Of a stretch of DNA of 52,531 bases, positions 44,190 to 52,531 are shown piece after piece. The notes beneath the pieces are model-generated. The model did no database searches. It was not told the DNA's origin and was given only the letters and a program-made list of their open reading frames with translations. The first letter of the stretch is position 1, and the number at the start of each line of letters is the position of its first letter. A program made the position numbers and the translations under genes. The stretch is from Muricoccus harenae (GTDB lineage: Bacteria; Pseudomonadota; Alphaproteobacteria; Acetobacterales; Acetobacteraceae). The stretch lies in contig NZ_WWDL01000036.1 in the NCBI RefSeq assembly GCF_009848505.1, forward strand, positions 1-52,531. Direction: 5' to 3'.

Positions 44190-44836
44190 GCCGACACCTT
44201 CGCATCCTGCAGCGGCGCGGCGGTGACGCTGCGCAGATGCTCCATCGTCACGCCCGGGGCGAGGTCGCGCACGACGAAGCCTTCCTCGGTCACGTCCAGC
44301 ACGGCGAGGTTGGTGTAGATGCGGGACACGGCCCTCATGGCGGTGAGCGGGTAGGAGCACTTCTCCACCAGCTTCGGGCGGCCGTCCTTCGTCGTGTGCT
44401 CCATCATCACCCAGACGCGCTTGGCGCCGGCGGCGAGGTCCATGGCGCCGCCGACGGCGGGGGCGGTGTCATTCTCGCTGGTTGCCCAGTTCGCGATGTC
44501 GCCATTGCTGGCCACCTCGAAGGCGCCGAGGACGCAAAGATCGATATGGCCGCCGCGAATCATGGCGAAGCTGTCGGCATGATGGAAGTAGGAGCCGCCG
44601 GGATGCAGCGTGACGGGCTGCTTGCCGGCATTGATGAGCCAGGCGTCCTCCTTGCCCTTCTCGGGCGCGGGGCCCATGCCGAGGATGCCGTTCTCCGAGT
44701 GCAGCACCACCTCGCGCTCGGGCGGGACATGGTCGGCCACCAGTGTTGGGATGCCGATGCCGAGATTGCAGTACCAGCCTTCGGGAATGTCGGCCGCGAC
44801 GCGGCCGGCCATCTGGGTGCGGGACCAGGGTTCCAT
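44186..44836 (-). CDS. pcaJ: CoA-transferase subunit B (PcaJ-like)
   Basis: 216 residues from ATG 44836 (GGAGGAAGCAGCG upstream). Family I CoA-transferase beta subunit, transferring CoA from succinyl-CoA to a 3-oxoacid. The catalytic glutamate is in HSENGILGMGPAP; other signatures are NLGIGIPTLVADHVP, AWLINAGKQPVTLHPGGSYFHHADSFAMIRGGHIDLCVLGAFEV, AVGGAMDLAAGAKRVWVMMEHTTKDGRPKLV and CSYPLTAMRAVSRIYTNLAVLDVT. The pattern fits 3-oxoadipate CoA-transferase, but acetoacetate or other 3-oxoacids are possible because no other pca genes are present. Confidence 0.88.
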   Translation of the reverse strand: MEPWSRTQMAGRVAADIPEGWYCNLGIGIPTLVADHVPPEREVVLHSENGILGMGPAPEKGKEDAWLINAGKQPVTLHPGGSYFHHADSFAMIRGGHIDLCVLGAFEVASNGDIANWATSENDTAPAVGGAMDLAAGAKRVWVMMEHTTKDGRPKLVEKCSYPLTAMRAVSRIYTNLAVLDVTEEGFVVRDLAPGVTMEHLRSVTAAPLQDAKVSA

Positions 44837-44850
44837 CGCTGCTTCCTCCA

Positions 44851-45531
44851 TCAGGCCCAGGGGGCGCTGCGCTTCACGTTCAGCACGCGGTTCACGAAGA
44901 TGCCCGGAGTCACCACGCGCTCGGCGTCGATTTCGCCGAGCTCGACGATATTGTGCGCCTGCACGATGGTGAGCTTGCCAGCCATCGCCATCACCGGGTT
45001 GAAGTTCCGCCCACTGCGGCGATAGGCGAGATTGCCCCAGCGGTCGGCCTCCCATGCCTCCACCAGTGCGACGTCGCCGGGCAGGGCCAGCTCCATCACA
45101 TGCGGGCGGCCGTTGAACTCGCGCTGCTCCTTGCCCTGGCCGAGCTTGGTGCCCGCGGCCGTGGGGGTGAAGAAGGCGGGGATTCCGGCGCCGGCGGCGC
45201 GCATGCGCTCGGCCAGCGTGCCCTGGGGAACGATCTCAAGCTCCAGCTTGCCGGCCTTGTACAGCTCCTCGAACACGACCGATCCGGCGCTGCGCGGAAA
45301 GGAGCAGATGATCTTGCGGACGCGGCCCAGCTCCATGAGGCGCGCGAGGCCCGTGCGGCCGGTGCCGGCATTGTTGCAGACGACGGTGAGGTCGGTCGCG
45401 CCCTGCTCGATCAGGCCTTCGATCAGGTCGTCAGGCTGGCCCGCGGCGCCGAAGCCGCCGATCAGCACGGTGCTGCCGTCCTTCACGCCCTCCATGGCGG
45501 CGGCCATGTCACGGACGATCTTGTCGATCAC
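44851..45531 (-). CDS. pcaI: CoA-transferase subunit A (PcaI-like)
   Basis: 226 residues from ATG 45531. Family I alpha subunit: MIDKIVRDMAAAMEGVKDGSTVLIGGFGAAGQPDDLIEGLIEQGATDLTVVCNNAG, the RVRKIICSFPRS stretch, EIVPQGTLAERMRAAGAGIPAFFTPTAAGT, and a C-terminal VTPGIFVNRVLNV. Lies 14 bases upstream of subunit B and overlaps the PEP mutase-like gene by 4 bases. Like its partner, it is best matched to the 3-oxoadipate branch of aromatic catabolism. Confidence 0.9.
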   Translation of the reverse strand: MIDKIVRDMAAAMEGVKDGSTVLIGGFGAAGQPDDLIEGLIEQGATDLTVVCNNAGTGRTGLARLMELGRVRKIICSFPRSAGSVVFEELYKAGKLELEIVPQGTLAERMRAAGAGIPAFFTPTAAGTKLGQGKEQREFNGRPHVMELALPGDVALVEAWEADRWGNLAYRRSGRNFNPVMAMAGKLTIVQAHNIVELGEIDAERVVTPGIFVNRVLNVKRSAPWA

Positions 45532-46376
45532 TGCTGCTTCTCTCCCGAAGTCATGAATTGCGCGATGCGGTCATAGGGGGTGAGGGCGGCGATGGCGGGA
45601 AGGTCACCCGCCATCAGGGAACGCCCCGCCTCCAGGGCCGCGCCATAGGCGGCGCGGGCGATGGCGCCGCCGACGCTGACGCGGCGGACGCCGAGCTCGG
45701 CCAGGCGCGCGAGCGGCAGGGCGCCGCTGCGTGGGCCGATCAGCACGTTCACGGGCTTGGGTACGACGGCCTTCACCACCGCGGCGATGGCGGCCCCGTC
45801 CGGCAGGCCGGGGGCGTAGAGGCAATCGGCGCCGGCCTCGGCGAAGGCGACGAGGCGGCGGATGGTGTCCTCCAGGTCCGGGCGGCCGTGCAGGAAGTTC
45901 TCGGCGCGGGCGGTGAGGATGAAGGGGTGTGGGGCGGCGCGGGCGGCCTTCGCCGCGGCGGCGATGCGGGCGACGGAAGCGTCGAAGCCATGGATCGGGG
46001 CGGCGGGGTTCGCCGTCGTGTCCTCGATGCTGCAGCCGCAGAGGCCGGCCGCGATGGCGGCGGTGACAGTGGCGGCGGCATCCTCGGGCGCGGGGCCGAA
46101 GCCGTCCTCGAGATCGGCGGAGACGGGGAGGTCGGTCGCGGCGATCAGGGCGCTTGCATTGGCCAGCGCCTCATCCCGCGAGATGGCGGCTTCCATGTCC
46201 CGGCGGCCGAGCATGAAGGCGAGGCCGGCCGAGGTGGTGGCGACAGCCTGGAAGCCGAGCCCGGCCATGAGCTTCGCGCTGCCGGCATCCCAGGCATTGG
46301 GCAGGGCGAAGCAGCCGTCCGCGTGCAGGGCGCGGAAGCGCTCGGCCTTCTCCCCGGTCAAGCGGCCAGGGGTCAT
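45528..46376 (-). CDS. Isocitrate lyase/PEP mutase family protein
   Basis: 282 residues. TIM-barrel enzyme group that makes or breaks C-C or C-P bonds in 2-oxo acids. Typical segments are FALPNAWDAGSAKLMAGLGFQAVATTSAGLAFMLGR, LPVSADLEDGFG (metal Asp/Glu), GLCGCSIEDTT, FILTARAENFLHG (the R-x-E) and AGADCLYAPGLPDGAAIAAVV. The canonical lyase cysteine loop (K-K-C-G-H) is absent, as in the oxaloacetase/carboxyphosphonoenolpyruvate-like group, so the reaction is unknown. Overlaps both neighbours by 4 bases; in this operon it may handle a product of the 3-oxoacid degradation. Confidence 0.88.
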   Translation of the reverse strand: MTPGRLTGEKAERFRALHADGCFALPNAWDAGSAKLMAGLGFQAVATTSAGLAFMLGRRDMEAAISRDEALANASALIAATDLPVSADLEDGFGPAPEDAAATVTAAIAAGLCGCSIEDTTANPAAPIHGFDASVARIAAAAKAARAAPHPFILTARAENFLHGRPDLEDTIRRLVAFAEAGADCLYAPGLPDGAAIAAVVKAVVPKPVNVLIGPRSGALPLARLAELGVRRVSVGGAIARAAYGAALEAGRSLMAGDLPAIAALTPYDRIAQFMTSGEKQQ

Positions 46377-46960
46377 GCGGCCATCTCCTCCGTGCGGTCG
46401 TTGGTGAAGCCGTGCAGGCGCATGGGGGCGGGGGGCAGATCGTGCAGATGGCGCAGGATGTTGGCGGCGAGCCAGGCATCCTCCAGAGCGCCGTGCAGCG
46501 TGCCTTCGCGCCCCAAGCCGCAGGCGGCGGAGGCATGGGCGAGGCCGGCGCGTTCGCCTGGACGGTGCCGGCGCCAGCCGAGCATGGTGCAGAATTCGCC
46601 GGACCAGGGGCGGGGCATGTCCAGCCGGTCGAATTCAGCGCCCAGCATACGGCGGTCGAAGGAAAGGTTATGGGCGCAGCCGAGCGCGCCGCCGAAGAAA
46701 TCCGCGATCTCCTCCGCATGGGCGGCGAAGGTGGGCTGTTGCGCGAGGAAGGCGTCGGAGAGCCCGTGGACGCGGTAGGCGCCGAAATGGCAGCGGATGC
46801 CGGGGGCGAAGACGAGGTGCAGCGTCGCCTCGGGCTCCAGCGCCGCGTCGAGCCGGACGGCGCCGAGGGAGACGACCCGGTCCTGGCCGGAGATGCCCGT
46901 GGTCTCGGTATCGAAGACGATGATCGGGCGGCGGGAAAGCGCGCCGGTCGGGTGCGACAT
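46373..46960 (-). CDS. DnaQ-like 3'-5' exonuclease (DEDDh)
   Basis: 195 residues from ATG 46960, with GAAAGGA upstream. The exonuclease motifs are Exo I FDTETTG, Exo II (CAHNLSFDRRMLGAEFD) and Exo III (HGALEDAWLAANIL; the His and Asp of the DEDDh group). Similar to DnaQ epsilon or orphan exonucleases, but without the other polymerase III binding segment. It is the first gene of a CoA-metabolism operon, with an odd DNA-processing role; the coupling may be only positional. The gene-free stretch upstream (46961-47365) contains only small hairpins. Confidence 0.92.
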   Translation of the reverse strand: MSHPTGALSRRPIIVFDTETTGISGQDRVVSLGAVRLDAALEPEATLHLVFAPGIRCHFGAYRVHGLSDAFLAQQPTFAAHAEEIADFFGGALGCAHNLSFDRRMLGAEFDRLDMPRPWSGEFCTMLGWRRHRPGERAGLAHASAACGLGREGTLHGALEDAWLAANILRHLHDLPPAPMRLHGFTNDRTEEMAA

Positions 46961-47365
46961 GTCCTTTCCTCCGTCCCTTGCGGGCGCAACCTGCCACAGG
47001 AGGGCGGAGGCGTCTCCCCCGGGAGCCGGCTGGGGGAAAGACCGGGGGAGCGCGCGACTGGCGGGGCTTGCCGGCCATGTGGCGCAGTGGGCGCGGAGTT
47101 GCGGTGCGCGCGGCCGGTTTTGTCGCCGAACTGGCGGCGATGTCGTTCCAATCCTGACCAGGATTCGCCTACCGCATTCCGCGGTATCCGCTAGCTTTGG
47201 CGGTGGATGCTGTGGCGGGTCCAGAGGCGGACCCCGCAAGCTCGGTCCCCATGGGGTCGCTCCCCGCACGACCCGGCCATGGCAGCCTCCGTCACCGCAG
47301 GGCCGTTGCTGCCGGATGGGCTTGTGCGCGGGAGTCCAGCGGTGTCCCTCGGCCCGACGGCTGCG
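46961..47365. other. Gene-free stretch with hairpins upstream of the exonuclease gene
   Basis: 405 bases without a convincing gene. TACCGC-ATTCC-GCGGTA (47170-47186) and a GCGGGTCC/GGACCCCGC hairpin around 47213-47237 are present, together with a candidate exonuclease-operon promoter region that I cannot resolve. They also follow the end of the acyl-CoA synthetase gene (stop 47366) on the minus strand. Confidence 0.5.
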
Positions 47366-49504
47366 CTAATCCCTCGATGCCAGCTCGATCACCGCATCCG
47401 CCGCCCATGCCCCCTGGCCCTCGGGCAGGACCAGCATCGGGTTCACATCCGCCGAAGAAAGCCGCTCCCCCGCCGCCATGGCGAAGGCGGACAGGGCTGA
47501 GAGGGCGCGGGCCAGGGCAGGGACATCGGCGCGGGGCCGGCCGCGGGCGCCGTCCAGCAAGGGGAAGCCGCGGAGGGAGCGGATCATCGCCTCCGCTTCC
47601 GTGACATCCACCGGGCAGCGGCGGAGGGCGACGTCGCGCAGGATCTCGATGAAGACGCCGCCGAGGCCGACCATGACGACGGGGCCGAAGACCGGATCGC
47701 GGCTGATGCCGAGGGCGACCTCCACCGCGCCGCTGATCTGGCGGGCGATGAGAACGCCGGTGACGCGGGCGCCGGGGGCATTCTCCGCCGCGTTCCACAT
47801 CAGGCGTTCGTAGCTGGCGCGGACGGCGTCCTCGTCGCCTACGTCCAGCAGGACGCCGCCGACCTCCGACTTGTGGAGGATGTCGGGGGAGAGAAGCTTC
47901 ATCACCACGGGGAAGCCGATGGCGCGGGCGGCCTCGACGGCCTGTTCCATGCCGGTGGCGGTGGCTTCGGGCACGGCGGGGATGCCGGCCGCGGCGAGGA
48001 GGCGCTTGGCCTCGGCCTCGTTCGGGGTGGTGGCCGGCAGCGTGGTGGCGGGGAGCGGGACCGTGGCGCGCGGCGGGCGGGCGAAGGCGGCGCCGAAGCG
48101 GCCTTGGGCGGCCAGGGCGACGACGGCGCGGTAGGGGTCCTCGAAGACCAGATAGCCATCGGCCTCGTATTCCCGGATCCGCTCGGGGGGCGCGATGACG
48201 CTGAGGGCCCAGATGCGGTCGGGGTGGTCGACCCGCACCGCGTTCAGCTCGGCCCGCAGGCGGGGGGCGAGGGCGGGGGAGGCGCCGACATTGGTGAAGA
48301 AGGCGATCAGGCTGGTGTAGCCGCCATCCTCCACCATGCTGCGGGCGAAGGCGCCCACCATGGACATGTCGTTGAAGATCTGGGCGGTGCAGTCCACCGG
48401 GTTAGACGGGTTGCTGAAGGGGATCAGCGCGCGGAGCTTCGCCTGGGCCTCCTCCGGCATGGGCGGCATGGGCAGGACCTGCTCCTCCGCCGCGTCCGAG
48501 ATCATCACGCCCGCGCCGCCGGAGATGGAGACGACGCCCAACGTGTTGGCCACCGGGTAGATGCGCGGGGTGGCGGCGTAGCAGACGTCCAGCAGCTCCT
48601 CGGTGTTGCGGGCGCGGTGGACGCCGAATTCCTCCAGCGCCACGGAGGTCACGGCGTCATCGCCGGCGATGCTGGCGGTGTGGGACTGGGCGGCATGGGC
48701 GCCGAGGGCGGAGCGGCCGACCTTCATCATCACCACCGGCTTGCGGGCGCGGCGGGCGGCCTCCAGCGCGGCGAGGAAGCGGGGGCCCTCGCGCACGCCC
48801 TCGGAATAGGCGGCGATGATCTCGATGCTGTCATCCTCGGCCAGCCAGCCAATGGCATCGCCCAGCGTCACCTCGGCCTCGTTGCCGGTGGTGATCAGGA
48901 TGGGGGTGGCGATGCCGCGGTTGCGGGCGGCGCCGAACAAATGGGTGCCGTAGGCGCCGGACTGGCTGGCGATGCCGATGCGCCCGCGCCCGGCGATCGG
49001 CTCCACCGGCCAGCCGCTGTCGAAGGAGGAGGTGAAGATCGGGAAATAGCCGAGGGGAGCGTTGAACAGGCCCAGGCAGTTGGGGCCAAGCAGGCGCATG
49101 CCATGGGAGCGGGCGATGGCGACCAGGCGTTCCTGAGCCTGACGCCCGGCCTCGTCCACCTCGGCGAAGCCGGCGGTGAAGACGATGGCGGCGGGGCAGC
49201 CGCGGCGGCCCAGCGCATCCACCGCCGCCTCGGCCGCCGCGCCGGGGACGGCGACGATGGCGGCGTCCGGCGTGCCGGGCAGGGCGGCGACATCGGGGAA
49301 GGCAGGCAGGCCCTGCACCGTCTCCCGCTTCGGGTTCACCGGCCAGAGGGGGCCGGCGAAGCCGCGCTGGATCATGCTGTGGATGGGGCGGCCGCCGATG
49401 CGGGTGGGCTCGTCCGAGGCGCCGATGACGGCGACGCTGCGCGGGGCCACCATCGGGCGAAGCGAGGCGAAGTTGGTTCCCGCGCCCATGCCGCCATCTG
49501 CCAT
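47366..49504 (-). CDS. ADP-forming acyl-CoA synthetase (acetyl-CoA synthetase-like, single chain)
   Basis: 712 residues from ATG 49504 (CGAGGGAGGA upstream; the frame extends upstream without a start signal). CoA-binding Rossmann domain (about 20-150: PRSVAVIGASDEPTRIGGRPIHSMIQRGF, AIVAVPGAAAEAAVDALG, GMRLLGPNCLGLFN), flavodoxin-like succinyl-CoA-ligase domain with the phosphorylatable His in LGAHAAQSHTASIAGDDAV, a third domain, and an ATP-grasp-5 domain at about 490-700 (EAEAKRLLAAAGIPAVPE, GFPVVMKLLSPDILHKSEVGGVLLDV, VGLGGVFIEILRDVALRRCPV, SSADVNPMLVLPEG). It couples acyl-CoA cleavage to ATP synthesis or the reverse. Substrate not readable. Confidence 0.92.
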   Translation of the reverse strand: MADGGMGAGTNFASLRPMVAPRSVAVIGASDEPTRIGGRPIHSMIQRGFAGPLWPVNPKRETVQGLPAFPDVAALPGTPDAAIVAVPGAAAEAAVDALGRRGCPAAIVFTAGFAEVDEAGRQAQERLVAIARSHGMRLLGPNCLGLFNAPLGYFPIFTSSFDSGWPVEPIAGRGRIGIASQSGAYGTHLFGAARNRGIATPILITTGNEAEVTLGDAIGWLAEDDSIEIIAAYSEGVREGPRFLAALEAARRARKPVVMMKVGRSALGAHAAQSHTASIAGDDAVTSVALEEFGVHRARNTEELLDVCYAATPRIYPVANTLGVVSISGGAGVMISDAAEEQVLPMPPMPEEAQAKLRALIPFSNPSNPVDCTAQIFNDMSMVGAFARSMVEDGGYTSLIAFFTNVGASPALAPRLRAELNAVRVDHPDRIWALSVIAPPERIREYEADGYLVFEDPYRAVVALAAQGRFGAAFARPPRATVPLPATTLPATTPNEAEAKRLLAAAGIPAVPEATATGMEQAVEAARAIGFPVVMKLLSPDILHKSEVGGVLLDVGDEDAVRASYERLMWNAAENAPGARVTGVLIARQISGAVEVALGISRDPVFGPVVMVGLGGVFIEILRDVALRRCPVDVTEAEAMIRSLRGFPLLDGARGRPRADVPALARALSALSAFAMAAGERLSSADVNPMLVLPEGQGAWAADAVIELASRD

Positions 49505-49584
49505 CCGACATCCTCCCTCGAGACTGGCCCTGCGGCCGGGCTGGGGAGGCTGCCCGGAGCCTCGGGCGGGGGCAAGCCTGGGGG

Positions 49585-49806
49585 TCAGGACGCCTCGTCG
49601 TCCTTGTCCTTCTCCTCGTCCTCGTCCTCGTCGAAGGAAACCTCGGCGCCGCCCACGACGGCGAGGCAATCGGCATAGGTGGAGAGGATCCAGTCGCGGT
49701 CCTGCTCCGCCTTGTCCTCGCTGGACTCCATGATGATGCGCAGCAGGGCGAGGGCCACCGCCGGTTCGCTGTCGCCCTCGATCTCGATTTTCGGCAGGTC
49801 GGTCAT
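49585..49806 (-). CDS. Small acidic protein, unknown function
   Basis: 73 residues from ATG 49806 (AAAGGAA upstream). Starts MTDLPKIEIEGDSEPAVALALLRIIMESS, followed by a short helical segment (EDKAEQDRDWILSTYADCLAVVG), and ends in a Glu/Asp-rich run (FDEDEDEEKDKDDEAS). No family recognised. It lies about 80 bases upstream of the acyl-CoA synthetase start on the same strand, so it is probably in its leader transcript or operon. The acidic tail suggests binding to a basic partner or to metal. Confidence 0.7.
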   Translation of the reverse strand: MTDLPKIEIEGDSEPAVALALLRIIMESSEDKAEQDRDWILSTYADCLAVVGGAEVSFDEDEDEEKDKDDEAS

Positions 49807-49932
49807 GGGGGTTCCTTTCATGGCGCCGGCCATTGGGCGGCGCGCTTCTGCTGCATGTAACGCCGCAGGGGGTGCCTGACATGGTGCAGCGCAGGCGGGA
49901 GGCAGGGGATCACGGGGAGTTGGCGGAATAAC

Positions 49933-49958
49933 TGCAAATCGTTCTCAACCGCGTTGCA
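49933..49958. promoter_or_regulatory. Fur-box-like sequence upstream of the TonB operon
   Basis: TGCAAATCGTTCTCAACCGCGTTGCA. The TGCAAAT-GTTCTCA half resembles many experimentally known proteobacterial Fur boxes (GCAAATGATTCTCA type), and the outer TGCA/TGCA ends are symmetrical. It is 116 bases before the first gene of an ExbBD-TonB operon, the expected place for iron-dependent repression. Confidence 0.5.
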
Positions 49959-50073
49959 TCCCCTGTGCAGGTGCGATACAGGCTGGCCTCCGACTTGCGC
50001 ATCGCGGGCGCCCGGTCCGGGTTCCGCGCTGGGCACCCGCCTGGTCGGGAGAGTTGCAAGGACGCGCAGAGAC

Positions 50074-50508
50074 ATGCCCCTCGCCCGCCCCGTCTGGTTC
50101 CTGCCGATGCTGCTGCTGGCGGGGCTGGCCCAGGCTCAGACCCCCGATCCGGCACCGGACCAGCCGTCCAAGGTCTCGGTGGAGCTGAACCGGCTGGAAG
50201 CCCGGAACGAGGGCTGCCGGGTGTGGATGCGCGTCGCCAATCCCGGTGCGGCGGTCGATCCGTTGCGGCTGGATCTGGTGATCTTCGGCAAGGATTCCGT
50301 GGTCAACCGGCGCCTCGCCCTCGATCTCGGGCCGCTGCCGGCGGAGAAGACCATGGTCCGGATCTTCGATCTGGCCGGCACGCCCTGCGACGGTGTCGGC
50401 ACCATCCTGCTGAATGACGTGCTGGCCTGCGGGCCGGATGCCGCGCCGGCCTGCCTGGCGCGGCTCGCGGTCAGTTCGCGCGCCCAGGGCGTGGCACTGG
50501 AGAAGTAG
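50074..50508 (+). CDS. Exported protein of the TonB operon, unknown function
   Basis: 144 residues from ATG 50074. Signal peptide LARPVWFLPMLLLAGLAQAQ. The mature protein has a single beta-rich domain: VSVELNRLEARNEGCRVWMRVANPGAAVDPLRLDLVIFGKDSVVNRRLALDLGPLPAEKTMVRIFDLAGTPCDGVGTILLNDVLAC, with four cysteines arranged for two disulphides. It lies 3 bases before exbB and so is co-transcribed. The family is conserved in front of exbBD in related bacteria as far as I recall but has no known role; a periplasmic accessory to the TonB machinery is a reasonable guess. Confidence 0.75.
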   Translation: MPLARPVWFLPMLLLAGLAQAQTPDPAPDQPSKVSVELNRLEARNEGCRVWMRVANPGAAVDPLRLDLVIFGKDSVVNRRLALDLGPLPAEKTMVRIFDLAGTPCDGVGTILLNDVLACGPDAAPACLARLAVSSRAQGVALEK

Positions 50509-50511
50509 GCC

Positions 50512-51339
<828 letters not shown>

Positions 51340-51345
51340 CCCCGG

Positions 51346-51798
51346 ATGGCGATGTCCGTGGGCGGGCGCGGCAGGGATGATGACGACGATGCCGCGCCGA
51401 TGGGCGAGATGAACGTCGCGCCGCTGGTGGACGTGATGCTCGTGCTGCTGATCGTCTTCATGGTGGCGGCGCCGATGATGACAGTGGGCGTGCCGGTGAA
51501 CCTGCCGCGCACTGCCGCCGCGCGCACCTCCTCCTCCAACCCGCCCGTGGTGCTGACGGTGGCGCCGGGCAACCGGCTGTATATCCGGCAGGAGGAGGTG
51601 ACGGCGGAGCAGCTGACGCAGCGGCTGGTCGCGCTGCACGAGGCCGATCCCGAGGCGCCGGTGCATGTGCGCGGCGACCGCACCGTGCCCTATGGCGACG
51701 TGCTGCGGGTGATGGGGCGGGTTTCCCGCGCCGGGATCAGCCGCGTATCGCTGATCGCCGAAGCCGATCCCGCCGCCGCCGCGGTGCAGGCGCGCTGA
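51346..51798 (+). CDS. exbD: TonB-system protein ExbD
   Basis: 150 residues from ATG 51346, 6 bases after exbB. A short cytoplasmic N-terminus ([40 protein letters not shown]) includes the essential proton-carrying Asp in [14 protein letters not shown] (residue ~28) and the single transmembrane helix. A periplasmic domain follows with [42 protein letters not shown], which resembles TolR/ExbD. It ends with a Glu-Ala-Asp-Pro-rich tail. Confidence 0.95.
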   Translation: MAMSVGGRGRDDDDDAAPMGEMNVAPLVDVMLVLLIVFMVAAPMMTVGVPVNLPRTAAARTSSSNPPVVLTVAPGNRLYIRQEEVTAEQLTQRLVALHEADPEAPVHVRGDRTVPYGDVLRVMGRVSRAGISRVSLIAEADPAAAAVQAR

Positions 51799-51809
51799 GA
51801 AAGGGCGGC

Positions 51810-52518
51810 ATGGAACACCTTCTCGCCGAGAAGCCCCGGACATTGCCGCCGATGCCGCCACTTGGGCTGCCCCTTGGGGAGCCCGCCGGGCCGCCGCCGG
51901 CGGTGCTGGCTGCCGCGATGCGCGCGGCCTTCCAGCCGCCGCCGGCGGCGCCCCGGCGCGGGTGGCGCCGTTTCCTGCGCCCGGCGGCCTGGGGGCTTTC
52001 GGCCCTGGTGCATGTCGCGCTGGTCGTGCCGCTGCTGATTCCCTCCGAGCGTGCCGGCGATGTCGCGCCGGCGCTCGAGGTGGAGACCATGGCGGCGCCC
52101 GAGCCGATGCCGGTGACGGAGCCGACCGAGGTGACGGAGCAGGCGGCCGCCCCGGCCCCGCCCGAGGCCGTGCAGCCGCCGCCACCCGACGCCGCCCAGC
52201 CCCCGCCCCCCGAATTCACGGCCCCGCCGCCTCCGGAGGCCGTGCAGCCGCCCCCGCCCGAGACCGTGGCCGCCGCGCCGCCCGTGCCGGCTCCGCCGCC
52301 GCCGCCGGACCAGGTGGCGATGGTCGAGCCTGACGAGGCGGTGCCACCCGAGCCGGACTTTTCGCCGCCGCCTGACGCGCCGCCCGTGCAGGCGGCCGAG
52401 GCGCCGCCGGTGGAGGTGGCGGAGCCCGTGCCGATGCCGCCGCCGCCGGCCCCGCCGCCGCCCCCCCTGCAGCATGCGCGCCCCGCGCCGCGCCCGACAC
52501 CGCCGCAGCCGCGCCGGC
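51810..52518 (+). CDS. tonB: TonB, 5' part (truncated by the contig end)
   Basis: A frame from ATG 51810 (AAAGGG upstream), 11 bases after exbD, that is still open at the window edge. It has a ~55-residue cytoplasmic N-terminus rich in Pro/Ala, a single membrane segment with the conserved SxxxH-type helix (WGLSALVHVALVVPLLIPS, about 60-78), then a very Pro/Ala/Glu-rich periplasmic spacer (for example EAVQPPPPDAAQPPPPEF, PPPPAPPPPPLQHARP). The C-terminal receptor-binding domain is missing. TonB transmits ExbBD energy to outer-membrane receptors. Real sequence stops at 52518; the rest is adapter. Confidence 0.9.
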
Positions 52519-52531
52519 AGATCGGAAGAGC
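52519..52531. other. Illumina adapter sequence at the contig end
   Basis: AGATCGGAAGAGC is identical to the universal 13-base start of the Illumina TruSeq read-through adapter. It sits at the very edge of the window, in the open tonB frame, and is a library artefact, not genomic DNA. Confidence 0.95.

Overview
The window looks like the end of a draft contig from a high-GC alphaproteobacterium. The likely home is the Acetobacteraceae/Roseomonas type. This is inferred from the very GC-rich third codon positions, the pckA/ChvI/ChvG linkage, orphan TctC ('Bug') solute-binding proteins and an alphaproteobacterial-style small heat-shock locus. No rRNA, tRNA, phage, integrase, transposase or CRISPR array was found. 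The last 13 bases are identical to the common Illumina adapter start, so the right edge is a sequencing boundary, not biology.

Layout. (1) 1-3062 is a stress-type locus. It holds a small ORF resembling a truncated IbpA-like Hsp20, a complex-I NDUFS4-domain protein fused in frame to a second small domain, a small membrane protein, an SPW-type membrane protein broken by an amber codon, and an intact Hsp20. (2) 3408-14186 is a compact aryl-polyene-like (APE-like) fatty-acid/polyketide cluster. It encodes a divergent polysaccharide deacetylase, an ACP, a COG4648-like membrane protein, an AMP-ligase, a hotdog dehydratase, an acyltransferase fused to a LolA-like domain, an MMPL exporter, a KS, a chain-length-factor-like KS, a second dehydratase and a ketoreductase. 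A NUDIX hydrolase is translationally coupled at its end. (3) 14961-25183 holds housekeeping and accessory genes: a Tim44-like protein, a glutathione transferase, a ketopantoate-reductase-family protein, an isolated CelD-type acyltransferase, a PmbA + M16 peptidase pair, a membrane-anchored Mrr-nuclease-like protein, a periplasmic serine protease and a small lipoprotein. (4) 25241-37952 covers guanine deaminase, two orphan TctC proteins, a MarR-GNAT fusion, pckA, a HugZ-like flavin-binding protein, ChvI/ChvG, an Lrp regulator, Rpe and a heparinase-like protein. (5) 38168-43177 (minus) is an amidase and a three-gene glycosylation operon (GtrB-like, WxcM/FdtA-like, polytopic GT-C-like). (6) 43401-49806 (minus) is a tightly overlapping acyl-CoA operon (DnaQ-like exonuclease, PEP mutase-like enzyme, PcaI/PcaJ-type CoA-transferase, enoyl-CoA hydratase), then an ADP-forming acyl-CoA synthetase and a small acidic protein. 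(7) 50074-end is a TonB energising operon (exported protein, ExbB, ExbD, truncated TonB) behind a Fur-box-like sequence.

The most unusual parts are the reduced APE-like cluster and the intergenic palindrome family. The cluster has no second ACP, thioesterase, glycosyltransferase or third KS in the window, and it carries an acyltransferase-LolA fusion joined by a (CTTCCC)7 tract. The palindrome family places an identical 19-base hairpin within 10 bases of four different stop codons. It is followed by a second hairpin whose arms change together while its flanks stay constant, as expected of a dispersed RNA-level or REP-like element.
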